Shown: piece by piece, positions 19,866 through 28,206 of the stretch
How the letters are laid out: every line of letters begins with the position of its first letter
Numbering within the stretch: the stretch's first letter is position 1
NCBI RefSeq assembly: GCF_028475105.1
Contig: NZ_CP116936.1
Location: 6,633,501-6,697,500, forward strand
Length of the DNA: 64,000 nt
Source of the DNA: Micromonospora sp. LH3U1
Lineage (GTDB): Bacteria; Actinomycetota; Actinomycetes; Mycobacteriales; Micromonosporaceae
Direction of reading: 5' to 3'
Made by a program: the position numbers and the translations under genes
The notes under the pieces: generated by a model
The model's database searches: none
Seen by the model: the letters and a program-made list of their open reading frames with translations, nothing else
What the model was told of the DNA's origin: nothing

Positions 19866-19932
19866 GCATCGGTACGCTGCCGTACGCTCGAATGATCAAC
19901 CGTCGATCGACCGGGCGGGAGGGCAGCGGGAG

Positions 19933-21141
19933 ATGTCACCACTGCACCGCGCCGGCGCGGAGAACGGCCCAGCGATCGACGAGATCGGCCGCGACGACGC
20001 GTACCCGCTGATCCGCGACGAACGCGCCTGCGTCGTCACCGCACTGCGGCTCGGCTGGTGGATGGCGGACGCCTACCACCACGGGCAACACGCGGAGCTC
20101 GGCGCTCCGGTCGAGGCCCGCCCGGCCGTACCGCCGGCCAAACTCTCCAACCTCACCGAAATGTCCGCCCATCGGCGAATGCGGATGTATCTCGACGGGG
20201 TGGACGTCGCCCTGGCCCAGATCGCCGAACTCACCCGGCACAGCGGGCCGGTGCCCGACACGTCCACCGCCCGGGCCCTGCTACCCGACCTGGGCCGACC
20301 CGACCCCGCCGACCCGGTGCCGCTGCTGCTCGCCCTCGACGACCTCAACGTGGAGGTGCTGCGCTGGGCGATGGCCACCAACCACCGGGTCGGGCTGGCC
20401 TACCGGCTGGGCCGATCAGTGGCCGACACCGTCCGAGCCGGCGACGCCACCCAGTTGCTCAGGCAGTTCGGCGGCCGGCAGATCCAGATCAGCCGGTGGT
20501 TGGACGAGTTGGCCAGCGTGCTGCCGCCGTACTCGGCCGCAGTGGTGCGCCGGTCGCTGGCCGCGTGGGCGAGCGCGGTCGACCGGGCTGGCCACGGCGA
20601 CCCGGCCGGGCCAGCACCCGCCGAGCTGAGCCGGGCGCTGCGCGGCCAGGGTGACCTCTGGCGCGACGTGCTCACCGGCGGCCTGCACCCGCGCGACCTG
20701 CTCGACGAGGAGGACTACGCGGTGATCGCCAGAAATCTGATCATCCGGGACCGGCGACTGGTGGCGCAGGCGGCACGGGGCATCTTCTGGCCGGTGCTCG
20801 TACCCCTGCTGTTGGTGCTCTTCGCGGTGGTCGGCGTGAGTGCCGCCGCAGCCGCCGGCTCACCGACCACCCGGGCCACCGTCGCCCTGGTGGGCCTCGG
20901 CGCCGGGCTGGCCGCGATCTGGCGGTCGGTCTCCGGGCCGGCGCTGGTCGTCGCCGGCGAGGTCAACCGGCCCCTGCTGGACAGCGAACTCACCGCGCGG
21001 ATGGCCCTGCGGCTGAACCGGCCACTGACCACCGCCCAGGTCCCGGCGAAAGTCACCCCCCGAACCCGCCGTCAGCGCCGCGCCGGGGAGCCCGGCCGAT
21101 CGAAATACGTTGCCCGCCCCTCCCGCATCGACCTACCGTGA
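19933..21141 (+). CDS. Conserved membrane protein of unknown function
   Basis: A 402-residue protein. The ATG at 19933 follows GGCAGCGGGAG; an earlier in-frame start overlaps the previous gene and lacks support. Most of the protein (residues 1-280) is soluble, helical and Ala/Arg/Leu-rich. Two hydrophobic helices follow (FWPVLVPLLLVLFAVVGVSAAAA and TVALVGLGAGLAAIW, about residues 285-330), then a basic tail. This suggests an inner-membrane protein with a large cytosolic N-terminal domain. I do not recognise the family. It follows the oxidoreductase on the same strand after 67 bases. Confidence 0.8.
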   Translation: MSPLHRAGAENGPAIDEIGRDDAYPLIRDERACVVTALRLGWWMADAYHHGQHAELGAPVEARPAVPPAKLSNLTEMSAHRRMRMYLDGVDVALAQIAELTRHSGPVPDTSTARALLPDLGRPDPADPVPLLLALDDLNVEVLRWAMATNHRVGLAYRLGRSVADTVRAGDATQLLRQFGGRQIQISRWLDELASVLPPYSAAVVRRSLAAWASAVDRAGHGDPAGPAPAELSRALRGQGDLWRDVLTGGLHPRDLLDEEDYAVIARNLIIRDRRLVAQAARGIFWPVLVPLLLVLFAVVGVSAAAAAGSPTTRATVALVGLGAGLAAIWRSVSGPALVVAGEVNRPLLDSELTARMALRLNRPLTTAQVPAKVTPRTRRQRRAGEPGRSKYVARPSRIDLP

Positions 21142-21286
21142 TCGCGCAAGGTCAACCACCGCCGCGGGAGCAGCTCATGACGATGTCGCACGTCACCACC
21201 GTGCCGTCGACGCTGCCCGGCGACGGTTGCCGAGCGGAAGGTCCCCGGGCGGGCCGGCCCGACTGACGCGTACCCGTACGCGCCGT

Positions 21287-21321
21287 GAGCCGTCCCGTCC
21301 GACAGCCGGACCGGGCGGCTC
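21287..21321 (+). terminator. Strong imperfect hairpin upstream of the HNH gene
   Basis: GAGCCGTCCCGTCC (21287-21300) pairs with GGACCGGGCGGCTC (21308-21321) with one mismatch and one G-U pair over a 7-nt loop, followed by TTCGCTG. It sits 145 bases after the membrane protein gene and 35 bases before the HNH start, so it could terminate the former or act as a leader structure for the latter. A smaller repeat CGCGTA/TACGCG lies at 21267-21282. Confidence 0.45.
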
Positions 21322-21355
21322 TTCGCTGTCCGTCACCATTGTGGAAGGAGTCCTG

Positions 21356-21799
21356 GTGGACGCCGTTCTCGTCATCAACGCCGACCTCGGCCCGCTGCAC
21401 CGGGTCACCGTTCAACATGCCGTGCGGATGCTCTGCCGTCGGGTGGCCGAGATCCACGAGGCCGAGCCGGACCGGGTGATCGGGGTCTTCCCGATGCCCC
21501 GGGTGGTGCGGCTGGTCCGCTACGTGGTCACCCGGTGGAGGTTCGGCTCCGGGCCCGCCTGGTCCCGCGCCGGCGTGCTGCGCCGCGACGGCCAGTGCTG
21601 CGCGTACTGCGGTGGCCCGGCCTTCACCATCGACCACATCCTGCCCCGCTCACGGGGCGGTCGGAACACCTGGCGAAACACCACCGCCGCCTGCTACGCC
21701 TGCAACCAGCGCAAGGGCGACCGGACTCCGGCAGAGGCGGGTATGCCACTGCGCCGGGAGCCGGTGAACCCCGGCTGGGGGTCGCTGGCCGGGCGGTGA
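21356..21799 (+). CDS. HNH endonuclease family protein
   Basis: A 147-residue protein. The GTG at 21356 is preceded by GGAAGGAG five bases upstream, and the resulting start MDAVLVINADLGPLHRV matches the usual N-terminus of this family. The C-terminal half carries a zinc-type HNH fold: CAYCGG, then IDHILPRSRGG with the catalytic-type His, then N and CYACNQRKGDRTP. HNH proteins of this size are widespread in actinobacteria as single genes. They bind metal and nick or cut nucleic acid, but the biological role of this family is unclear. No restriction methylase or phage gene is adjacent. Confidence 0.88.
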   Translation: MDAVLVINADLGPLHRVTVQHAVRMLCRRVAEIHEAEPDRVIGVFPMPRVVRLVRYVVTRWRFGSGPAWSRAGVLRRDGQCCAYCGGPAFTIDHILPRSRGGRNTWRNTTAACYACNQRKGDRTPAEAGMPLRREPVNPGWGSLAGR

Positions 21800-21869
21800 C
21801 GGACCGGCCGGCGGGAACGGGGGGCCGCGTTCCGGGTACGTCCCGGGCGCGGCACCCGCCGGCCCCCAG

Positions 21870-23348
21870 TCAGACGGCGCGTTCCTTGACCTTCGGTTTC
21901 GGACTCCCGTTGGGGCAGTGCACCCGAATCTCGCTCCGGTACTCCGTGGAGGCCAAGTTGACGTGGACCTGCTTCGCCGGGCCGGGGTCGTACGCCTCTG
22001 CCCGGTAGCCGGGCGCGAGCGTCACCGCGAGCACGTCCGCCAACTTGCCGACGCAGCGAACGGTTACCGTCCCGCCGCGCGCGTCCACCTTCACGCCGGA
22101 GGTAGGGGTGGGCGTCTGCACGACCCTGGTCGGGGTCGGTCCTGGAATGGTGGCGCTCGGGCCCGGGGTAGCGGCCCCGCCCGGGCCGGTTCGGGATCTG
22201 GGCGCAGTGTTCCTGGCCGACGGGACGACGGACGGTCGAGCGTCGACTGCGGCGGGCTCCTCGGTGTGTGGCATCCCCACCGTGCTGGTGCCCGGCCCGA
22301 TGCCGGTCGATGATGCGCCGTGCCCCGGTCGACGATCGCTCGAGTCGCCGAGCGACCCGGCCATCGCCATCGCGGCGATCACCGCACCGCTGACCGCCAG
22401 CATGACCCGTCGTCGACGCCACGACCCCCGCCCGAAGGGAACGCCACCGCTCATCGACTCCGCGGGATCGGCGGTCACGGCGGCGGTCTGCTCGACGGTG
22501 CCTGCCGCTGGTCCGACCGGGGTTCCACTGGCGGCCGCCGTGCTGGAGGCAAGAAGCAGGATGCGGGCCGCCTCGGCAGCCGGCGGCCGATCAGCGGGGT
22601 CCCGGGCCAGGCACCAGCGGTGGAGCCGGTGCACCTCGGGCGGCACGCCGTCGATCTGTGGCAGCGGGTCTGGCAGGACCTGCGCGTCCGCACCGAGAGT
22701 TTCGGCCTGTGCCTCGACATGCCCCGGCAGCCGCCCGGTGAGCACCCGGTGCAGCAGCAGGCCAAGGGCGTAGACGTCGCAGGCCGGCAGCACCTCGCCG
22801 GCCTGAAGTCGCTCCGGCGCCAGGTAGGCCGGCGTGCCCAGCAGCCGCCCCTCGAAGTCGATTTCCGGCTCACCGACAACCGCCGCGATGCCAAAGTCGA
22901 GCACCTTGGCGCCGGTGGGCGTGAGCATCACGTTGCCCGGCTTGATGTCGCGGTGCACCAACCCCTGGGCATGCGCGGCAGTGAGCGCGGCGGCCACCTC
23001 AGCGCAGACCCGCAAACCCGCGCGCGGCGACAGCGGCCCGGCCACCAGCCGTTGTTCGAGGCTGTGACCGCCGAGCATCTCCATCACCACGAACGGGACC
23101 TGGGCACCGTCGACCAATGACTCGCCGAAGTCGTAGACGCTGGTGACGTGTGGGTGCGACAGCCGGGCCGCCGCCTTGGCCTCGCCCCCGATCCGCTGCC
23201 GGGCGTTGACGTCCGAGGCGACGAGCACTTTCACCGCCACGTCCCGTTCGAGCACTTCGTCGTACGCCCGGTGCACCGCCGACATGCCGCCACTGCCGAG
23301 ACGCTCCAGGAGCCGGTAGCGGCCCGCAAGCAACTGATCACGCTGCAC
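21870..23348 (-). CDS. Transmembrane eukaryotic-type Ser/Thr protein kinase
   Basis: A 492-residue protein. The kinase domain occupies about residues 10-270, with glycine loop LGSGGMSAV (17-25), ATP-binding lysine in VAVKVL (K40), catalytic HRDIKPGNV and DFG (LDFGIA), all intact. A juxtamembrane region precedes one helix (MLAVSGAVIAAMAMAG, about 310-328). Then comes a Pro/Thr/Ser-rich outer linker and a small C-terminal domain with two cysteines (TVRCVGK, IRVHCPNG), probably a disulfide-stabilised sensor. There are no PASTA repeats, so it is not a PknB orthologue. The cysteine-containing outer domain presumably senses an envelope signal. It stands alone on the minus strand, convergent with the HNH gene. 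Confidence 0.92.
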   Translation of the reverse strand: MQRDQLLAGRYRLLERLGSGGMSAVHRAYDEVLERDVAVKVLVASDVNARQRIGGEAKAAARLSHPHVTSVYDFGESLVDGAQVPFVVMEMLGGHSLEQRLVAGPLSPRAGLRVCAEVAAALTAAHAQGLVHRDIKPGNVMLTPTGAKVLDFGIAAVVGEPEIDFEGRLLGTPAYLAPERLQAGEVLPACDVYALGLLLHRVLTGRLPGHVEAQAETLGADAQVLPDPLPQIDGVPPEVHRLHRWCLARDPADRPPAAEAARILLLASSTAAASGTPVGPAAGTVEQTAAVTADPAESMSGGVPFGRGSWRRRRVMLAVSGAVIAAMAMAGSLGDSSDRRPGHGASSTGIGPGTSTVGMPHTEEPAAVDARPSVVPSARNTAPRSRTGPGGAATPGPSATIPGPTPTRVVQTPTPTSGVKVDARGGTVTVRCVGKLADVLAVTLAPGYRAEAYDPGPAKQVHVNLASTEYRSEIRVHCPNGSPKPKVKERAV

Positions 23349-23480
23349 AACGGACAGCCTGCCGTACCCACCCGCCCCGAGACCACCCGGGATCGAGGTA
23401 TTGCGATGAGACAGCTGTCGGGGGCGCGCGGGATCCGGCAGGGGTTCGGCTCAGCCCTTGCTCTGCTTCACCCGGCGCAC

Positions 23481-24248
23481 TCAGTCGTCGGCCTTCGCCT
23501 GCCAGGCGAAGCGGGGCGTCCGGCGTTCGGTGATCGCGGCGACCCCCTCCCGTGCCTCGCCGGTGGTCGCCACCTTCCGGTGCCACCAGGCGATCCGTGC
23601 GGGCTCGGCCCGATCGTCGACGATCTCCTTCGCGGCGGCGACGCTCAACGGCGACCGCTGGGCGATCGTCGCCGTCAGGTCGTCCACCCGCTCGGCGAGC
23701 CGGTCGGCCGGCAGCAGCTCGTCGACCAGGCCGATCCGCAGGGCCCGTTCGGCGTCGATCAGCTCGGCGGTGAACAGCAGGTGCTTGGCGGCGGACGGGC
23801 CGACCAGCCGGGCCAGCCGGCGCGTCGTCGGCGCCGGATAGACCAGACCGAGCCGGGCCGGCGGTACGCCGAAGCGGGCGTCGGCCGCGGCGATGCGCAG
23901 GTCGCAGGCGACCGCGAGCTGGGCGCCACCCCCGACGCACGCGCCGCGGATCGCCGCGACAGTCGGCTTGGCGAACCGGGCCAGCCGTTCCTCGGCGGCC
24001 ACCGCGATGCTGGCGTCACCGGCGTCCAGCAGCTCCGCCAGGTCGCCGAGGTCCGCACCCGCACAGAAGGCGTCGCCCGCACCGGTGAGCACCAATGCCC
24101 GGACGTCGGGGTCGGGTTCCAGCCGGTCGAGCAGTTCGGGGAGCTGACGCCACATGGCGGCGGTCATCGCGTTGCGGCGCGCCGGGTTGTGGATCACCAC
24201 GGTCGCGACCGGTCCGGTCACCTCGACGGTCAACTCCGCGTCCGACAC
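23481..24248 (-). CDS. Enoyl-CoA hydratase/isomerase (crotonase) family protein with altered active site
   Basis: A 255-residue protein. The GTG at 24248 follows GGAAGGGGGCGGAC; an upstream in-frame start at 24269 has less support. The crotonase fold is clear from GAGDAFCAGADL (acyl-CoA/oxyanion loop), ACVGGGAQLAVACDLRIA and ARFGVPPARLGLVYP. The two glutamates that activate water in rat enoyl-CoA hydratase (GGGCE and PE) are Q and P here. The protein may therefore be an isomerase, a non-catalytic relative or use other residues. The C-terminus KTPRFAWQ-like end (RRTPRFAWQAKADD) is typical of actinobacterial members. It is divergent from nothing close and lies 132 bases upstream of the kinase gene start. 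Confidence 0.88.
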   Translation of the reverse strand: MSDAELTVEVTGPVATVVIHNPARRNAMTAAMWRQLPELLDRLEPDPDVRALVLTGAGDAFCAGADLGDLAELLDAGDASIAVAAEERLARFAKPTVAAIRGACVGGGAQLAVACDLRIAAADARFGVPPARLGLVYPAPTTRRLARLVGPSAAKHLLFTAELIDAERALRIGLVDELLPADRLAERVDDLTATIAQRSPLSVAAAKEIVDDRAEPARIAWWHRKVATTGEAREGVAAITERRTPRFAWQAKADD

Positions 24249-24389
24249 GTCCGCCCCCTTCCGCGCCACCCGTCCGACGCCGCCGATCCGACCCGACCGA
24301 CGTCCTGCGCCGGTGGGGCGACCATAACGGCGCGAGCCCGACGACCACCGTGAGGGGTGGCCGCCGGGCCCGCTGGGGAACCGGTGAGG

Positions 24390-26777
24390 TCAGGAGACGG
24401 TGAGCGCGGTGTCGTCAACCACGAAGGACGTCTGCAACGAGGAGTCCTCGGTGCCGGTGAACTTCAGGCTGACGGTCTGGCCGGCGTACGCCGCCAGGGA
24501 GAAGGACTTCTGGCTGTAGCCGGTGGCCTTGTTCAGGTTCGAGTAGGTCGCCAGGGTGGCCAGCACCGTTCCGCCCGAGTTGAGCACCTGCACGTTGAGC
24601 TTGTCGTAAGCGATGCTGGTGGTGGTCTCGGCGGAGTCGATGTGCAGCCAGAAGCTGAGGGCGTACGACGAGCAGCCGGCCGGCAGGCTCACCGACTGGG
24701 CGAGCGTCTCGGTGCGGGTGCTGCCGTACCCGTTCAGCCACGCCTTGTACGACCCGGTGCGGGCCGCCTGGCCGCTGGAGTTGGTGATCACGCCGGAGCT
24801 GGCCGTCCAGCCGGTCGCGCCGGACTCGAAGCCCGGGTTGGCCAGCTTCTGGCCCGCGGAGGTGCAGCCACCGCCGGTGCCGTTCACGGTCAGCGTGTAG
24901 GTCGCGGTCCGGGTGACCGCACCCGCGCCGTTCACGGTGATCGAGTAGGTGCCGGCCGGGGTGCTCGCCGAGGTGCTGATGGTGAGGGTGGACGAGCCGC
25001 CCGAGGTCACCGAGGCGGGGCTGAACGAGGCGGTCGCCCCGGTCGGCAGGCCGGACGCGGAGAACGTCACCGTCTGCGCCGAGCCACTGGTGGTGGCGGT
25101 CGACACGGTGGTGGAGACCGCGCTACCCGGGTTCACCGAGCCGGCGGTCGGCGAGAGCGCGACCGAGAAGTCGTTGCCGGTCGAGCAGGCCGAGTCACTA
25201 CCGGCCACGTTCACCGCGGTCCAGGCGGCCTGCACGGCCTTGTACTCGGTGGAGCAGCTGCCGTACAGGTCGGTGGCCGCCCGCAGGCTGTAGGCCCGCG
25301 CGGTGTTCGCCGGGGTGGTGGTGTTGACGTACGACGTGTTGGAGGTCATGTACACGTCCAGCGCGCGGTACCAGATCTTCTCGGCCTTGGCCCGACCGAT
25401 GCCGGTCACGGCGGGGGCGGAGCCACAGACCGGCGAGGTGCCGTACGAGGTGGCGCCGGTGCCCTCGGCCAGGTTGAAGAAGAAGTGGTTGGCCACACCC
25501 GAGGAGTAGTGCACGTCCTTGTTCTTCGTGCTGGTGGACCAGCAGCTGTCGGACGAGCCGTCCAGCGACGGGTTGTACATGTAGCGCAGCGGCGTACCGT
25601 TGCCGTTGATGTTGATCTTCTCGCCGACCTGGTAGTCGCCCGGGTCGCTCGGCGCGGCAGCGTAGAACTCCACCATGTTGCCGAAGATGTCGCTGGTGGC
25701 CTCGTTGAGGCCGCCGGATTCGCCGGAGTAGACCAGGCCGGCCAGCGCCTCGGTGACGCCGTGGCTCATCTCGTGCCCAGCCACGTCCAGGGAGACGAGG
25801 GGGCGGGAGTTGCCCGAGCCGTCGCCGTAGGTCATCTGGGCGCCGTCCCAGAAGGCGTTGACGTAGTTGCTGCCGTAGTGCACCCGGCTCGGCACACCGG
25901 CGCCGTTGCCGAAGATGCCGTTACGGCCGTGCGTGTTCTTGAAGTAGTCGAACGTCTTGGCGGCGCCGAAGTGCGCGTCCACCGCGGCGGACTGCCGGTT
26001 GGAGTTGGCCCCGGTGCCCCAGGCGTTGTCGGCGTCGGTGAGGGTGGTGCAGCTCGACGTGCCGTTGTTCATGTCACAGGTGCGGCCGTTGCCGTGCGAC
26101 GGGTCGATCATCTGGTACGTGCTGCCGGAGAGCGTCGTGTCGATGCTGACCGCGCCGGTGTAGATGCCCTGGCCACTGCCGACCACCGACTCGATCTCGT
26201 CGAACGACCCGACAGTCGCATTGGTGGTGGCGTCGGTGATCACGTGCAGCCGGGACGGGGTCTGCCCGTCGGGCTGCCACCCGCTGACCACGGTCTCCCA
26301 GGCCAGTCGACCCACGCCGGAACTGGCGTCGACGAACAGCTCCGGAGTGCCCACCGCCTCGGCCTTACCAGTGAAACTGGCACTGGCGGCCTTCTTCGCG
26401 GCCGCCGCGGTGATCCTGGCCGAGGTGGCGAGGGTCAGCGGCGCGGCCAGCCCGACCGAACTACCGGCGTACGTGCCGTTCGGCGCGGTGTGGATGACGA
26501 AGTCACCGCCGTACACCCGTAGGCCCTGGTAGCTCCGGGTGTAGCGGGTGTGGGCGGCGCCGCTGGCGTCCACCTTGGTGCTGTGCACCTGATAGGACTC
26601 GGCGCTCGAACCCTGGACTGCGCTGGGGTTCGTCTGTAGAACAGTTGTCGCTCGGGCCACGGCGGAGGTGTCCGGCGCGGGAGCGGTGGGCGGGGCCGCG
26701 TGCGCCGCGGTGGCGACGCAGGTCAGCAGACCGCTGGTGAGCAGTACTGCGCTGACGGCGGCAAGGGGTCGTTTCAC
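24390..26777 (-). CDS. Secreted M4 (thermolysin-like) metallopeptidase with C-terminal accessory domains
   Basis: A 795-residue protein. The GTG at 26777 has GGAGGGCAC directly upstream and opens a signal peptide (MKRPLAAVSAVLLTSGLLTCVATAAHA). An FTP/PepSY-type propeptide follows to about residue 180. The zinc site HEMSH lies near residues 335-339, the third ligand in GGLNEATSD, and the catalytic-type histidine in GVANHFFF, so the protease should be active. After about residue 520 there is an Ig-like Ser/Thr-rich domain (FSVALSPTAGSVNPGS to TYTLTVNG), then a jelly-roll domain (NPGFESGATGW to SFVVDDTALTV), probably for substrate or wall binding. Such enzymes degrade extracellular protein. It is divergent from an emfourin-like lipoprotein gene. 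Confidence 0.94.
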   Translation of the reverse strand: MKRPLAAVSAVLLTSGLLTCVATAAHAAPPTAPAPDTSAVARATTVLQTNPSAVQGSSAESYQVHSTKVDASGAAHTRYTRSYQGLRVYGGDFVIHTAPNGTYAGSSVGLAAPLTLATSARITAAAAKKAASASFTGKAEAVGTPELFVDASSGVGRLAWETVVSGWQPDGQTPSRLHVITDATTNATVGSFDEIESVVGSGQGIYTGAVSIDTTLSGSTYQMIDPSHGNGRTCDMNNGTSSCTTLTDADNAWGTGANSNRQSAAVDAHFGAAKTFDYFKNTHGRNGIFGNGAGVPSRVHYGSNYVNAFWDGAQMTYGDGSGNSRPLVSLDVAGHEMSHGVTEALAGLVYSGESGGLNEATSDIFGNMVEFYAAAPSDPGDYQVGEKININGNGTPLRYMYNPSLDGSSDSCWSTSTKNKDVHYSSGVANHFFFNLAEGTGATSYGTSPVCGSAPAVTGIGRAKAEKIWYRALDVYMTSNTSYVNTTTPANTARAYSLRAATDLYGSCSTEYKAVQAAWTAVNVAGSDSACSTGNDFSVALSPTAGSVNPGSAVSTTVSTATTSGSAQTVTFSASGLPTGATASFSPASVTSGGSSTLTISTSASTPAGTYSITVNGAGAVTRTATYTLTVNGTGGGCTSAGQKLANPGFESGATGWTASSGVITNSSGQAARTGSYKAWLNGYGSTRTETLAQSVSLPAGCSSYALSFWLHIDSAETTTSIAYDKLNVQVLNSGGTVLATLATYSNLNKATGYSQKSFSLAAYAGQTVSLKFTGTEDSSLQTSFVVDDTALTVS

Positions 26778-26802
26778 GTGCCCTCCTGGAAGGAGAATGA
26801 GT

Positions 26803-26841
26803 GTGACTAGGGAGTCACGCATGTAGATATAGCAATACATG
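26803..26841. promoter_or_regulatory. Two inverted repeats between M4 protease and emfourin-like genes
   Basis: GTGACT (26803-26808) and AGTCAC (26813-26818) are perfect arms over AGGG. CATGTA (26820-26825) and TACATG (26836-26841) form a second pair over 10 bases. Both lie in the 128-bp divergent intergenic region, so they could be operators controlling one or both genes. Short palindromes arise by chance, so this is tentative. Confidence 0.35.
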
Positions 26842-26905
26842 AAGGCGAAGAGAAGACCTGGACCGCTCCCAGCCATCGATGATGGCCGTTCGGATGAGGC
26901 TCATA

Positions 26906-27481
26906 ATGAGGGAACCAACCCTCGGAGCCATGCGTCCGACGGATATGAGACCCGCCTCGACAACCGGCGTCACGATCGCGCTACTGGTCGCCCTCCTGGC
27001 CGGCTGCACCACGTCCGACCGGGCCGGCACCACCCCGGACCAGCCGCCAAGCACCCCCGGCCCGACCGCAACCACCCCGGCCAACGGCGCTCCGGCGCCA
27101 ACTGTCGCCCCCACGGTCGTCCCCACGACCAGCGCCGCGGCCATCCGGGTGATGCTGAAGCGCTCCGGTGGCTTCGCCGGCCGCGGTGACGCGGTGACCG
27201 TCGAGCCGGACGGTCAGTGGGCGGTGGTGGACCGGGCGGGCAGCCGGCGTACCGGCCGCCTCGACCCTGCCGACCTCGGCCGTCTGACAGGACTGGCCGC
27301 CGACCCCCGGCTGGCCGCCGAGGCGCGTCAGACGGCCGCTTCGACCGGCTGTGCGGACGTGTTCAGCTACCAACTCACCGTCGGCACCATCGAGACCGGA
27401 TACGTCGACTGCCCGACCGACGCGCCCCCGCCGCCAGCCACCCGCGCACTGGTCGAGCTGCTGCTGCGGGCCACCGCCTGA
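26906..27481 (+). CDS. Lipoprotein with emfourin-like (M4 protease inhibitor) domain
   Basis: A 191-residue protein. The ATG at 26906 has GAGG six bases upstream; later ATGs at 26930 and 26945 lack good sites. A lipobox (VALLAGC) follows a hydrophobic segment, then a Pro/Thr linker to about residue 80. The folded part begins IRVMLKRSGGFAGRGD. The RSGGFAG motif, a middle region on which L/D residues alternate, and a Tyr-rich strand near the end (SYQLTVGTIETGYVDC) recall emfourin, the proteinaceous inhibitor of the M4 enzyme protealysin of Serratia. Emfourin genes sit next to their protease gene. Here the M4 gene is divergent, 128 bases away. The inhibitor role is inference from motif and context. 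Two cysteines may form a disulfide. Confidence 0.7.
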   Translation: MREPTLGAMRPTDMRPASTTGVTIALLVALLAGCTTSDRAGTTPDQPPSTPGPTATTPANGAPAPTVAPTVVPTTSAAAIRVMLKRSGGFAGRGDAVTVEPDGQWAVVDRAGSRRTGRLDPADLGRLTGLAADPRLAAEARQTAASTGCADVFSYQLTVGTIETGYVDCPTDAPPPPATRALVELLLRATA

Positions 27482-27491
27482 CCCCCGACAG

Positions 27492-28136
27492 TCAGACCAG
27501 GTAGTCCGCGGGCAAGCCGGTGCCACGCAGTTCCGGCGGCAGGTGGGCCACGTCGTTGACGGCGACCAGATTCGGCGGTCCGGTTGGGCTGTACCGGATC
27601 ACGGTCAACCCCGCGTTGTGCGAGTTCAAGCCCAACCAACGCCACTCCGGCGCGTCGAGGGCATGCCGCACCAGCCAGCCGATCAGGAAGCTGTGCGTCA
27701 CGATCAGCTCGCGAACCGGCTCGTCACCGGCGGCTCCCTCGCCGACCGGGCCGGCGAACCGCCGCACCGCCTCCGCCGTCACTCGCGGTCCGTCGACCCG
27801 CTCGGCCGCCGAGAACTGCCCCAGGAATTTGGCGTACGCGGGCGGAAGTCCAGCCGGATCCGTGTCGTGCGGTAGGTGGTCGCCGGCCAGCTCCGTCGCG
27901 TACACCGGAACCTCGGGCAGTGACCTGGCGACCAGCTCGGCGGTCTGCGCGGCCCGGCGCAGCGGCCCATGGTGGACGGCGGCGAACCGGCGGCCTCGCA
28001 GGCGCTCGCCGAGCAGCGCGGCCTGCCGCCGGCCGCGCTCCGACAGACCGGAATCCGGTTCGGCCAGATCGGGCTCAGCCGGCTCGGTCAGATCCTGCTC
28101 AGCGTGGCGAGTCAGGTACAGCAGCCGGGTCACCAT
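27492..28136 (-). CDS. Histidine phosphatase (phosphoglycerate mutase-like) family protein
   Basis: A 214-residue protein from the ATG at 28136, with GAGG eight bases upstream. The N-terminal LYLTRHAEQ carries the phospho-accepting histidine of the RHG family (here RHA). The second conserved arginine is in HHGPLRRAAQTAEL, and the later histidine in ELIVTHSFLIGWLVRH, which completes the pocket. Members remove phosphate from sugars, nucleotides or proteins; the substrate is unknown. It converges on the emfourin-like gene (10-base gap) and lies downstream of the DUF998 gene on the same strand. Confidence 0.88.
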   Translation of the reverse strand: MVTRLLYLTRHAEQDLTEPAEPDLAEPDSGLSERGRRQAALLGERLRGRRFAAVHHGPLRRAAQTAELVARSLPEVPVYATELAGDHLPHDTDPAGLPPAYAKFLGQFSAAERVDGPRVTAEAVRRFAGPVGEGAAGDEPVRELIVTHSFLIGWLVRHALDAPEWRWLGLNSHNAGLTVIRYSPTGPPNLVAVNDVAHLPPELRGTGLPADYLV

Positions 28137-28206
28137 GCCGGACACCTCAACACAACGGGAGGCGCAGGTTCAACCCCGCACCCCCCGGTCCCCGCGGCCG
28201 TCAGCC

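Noticed and set aside
24357..26522. A 2.2-kb plus-strand open frame across the M4 protease
   Set aside because: It is antisense to an intact protease with its zinc site, and is Gly/Arg/Val-rich without motifs.
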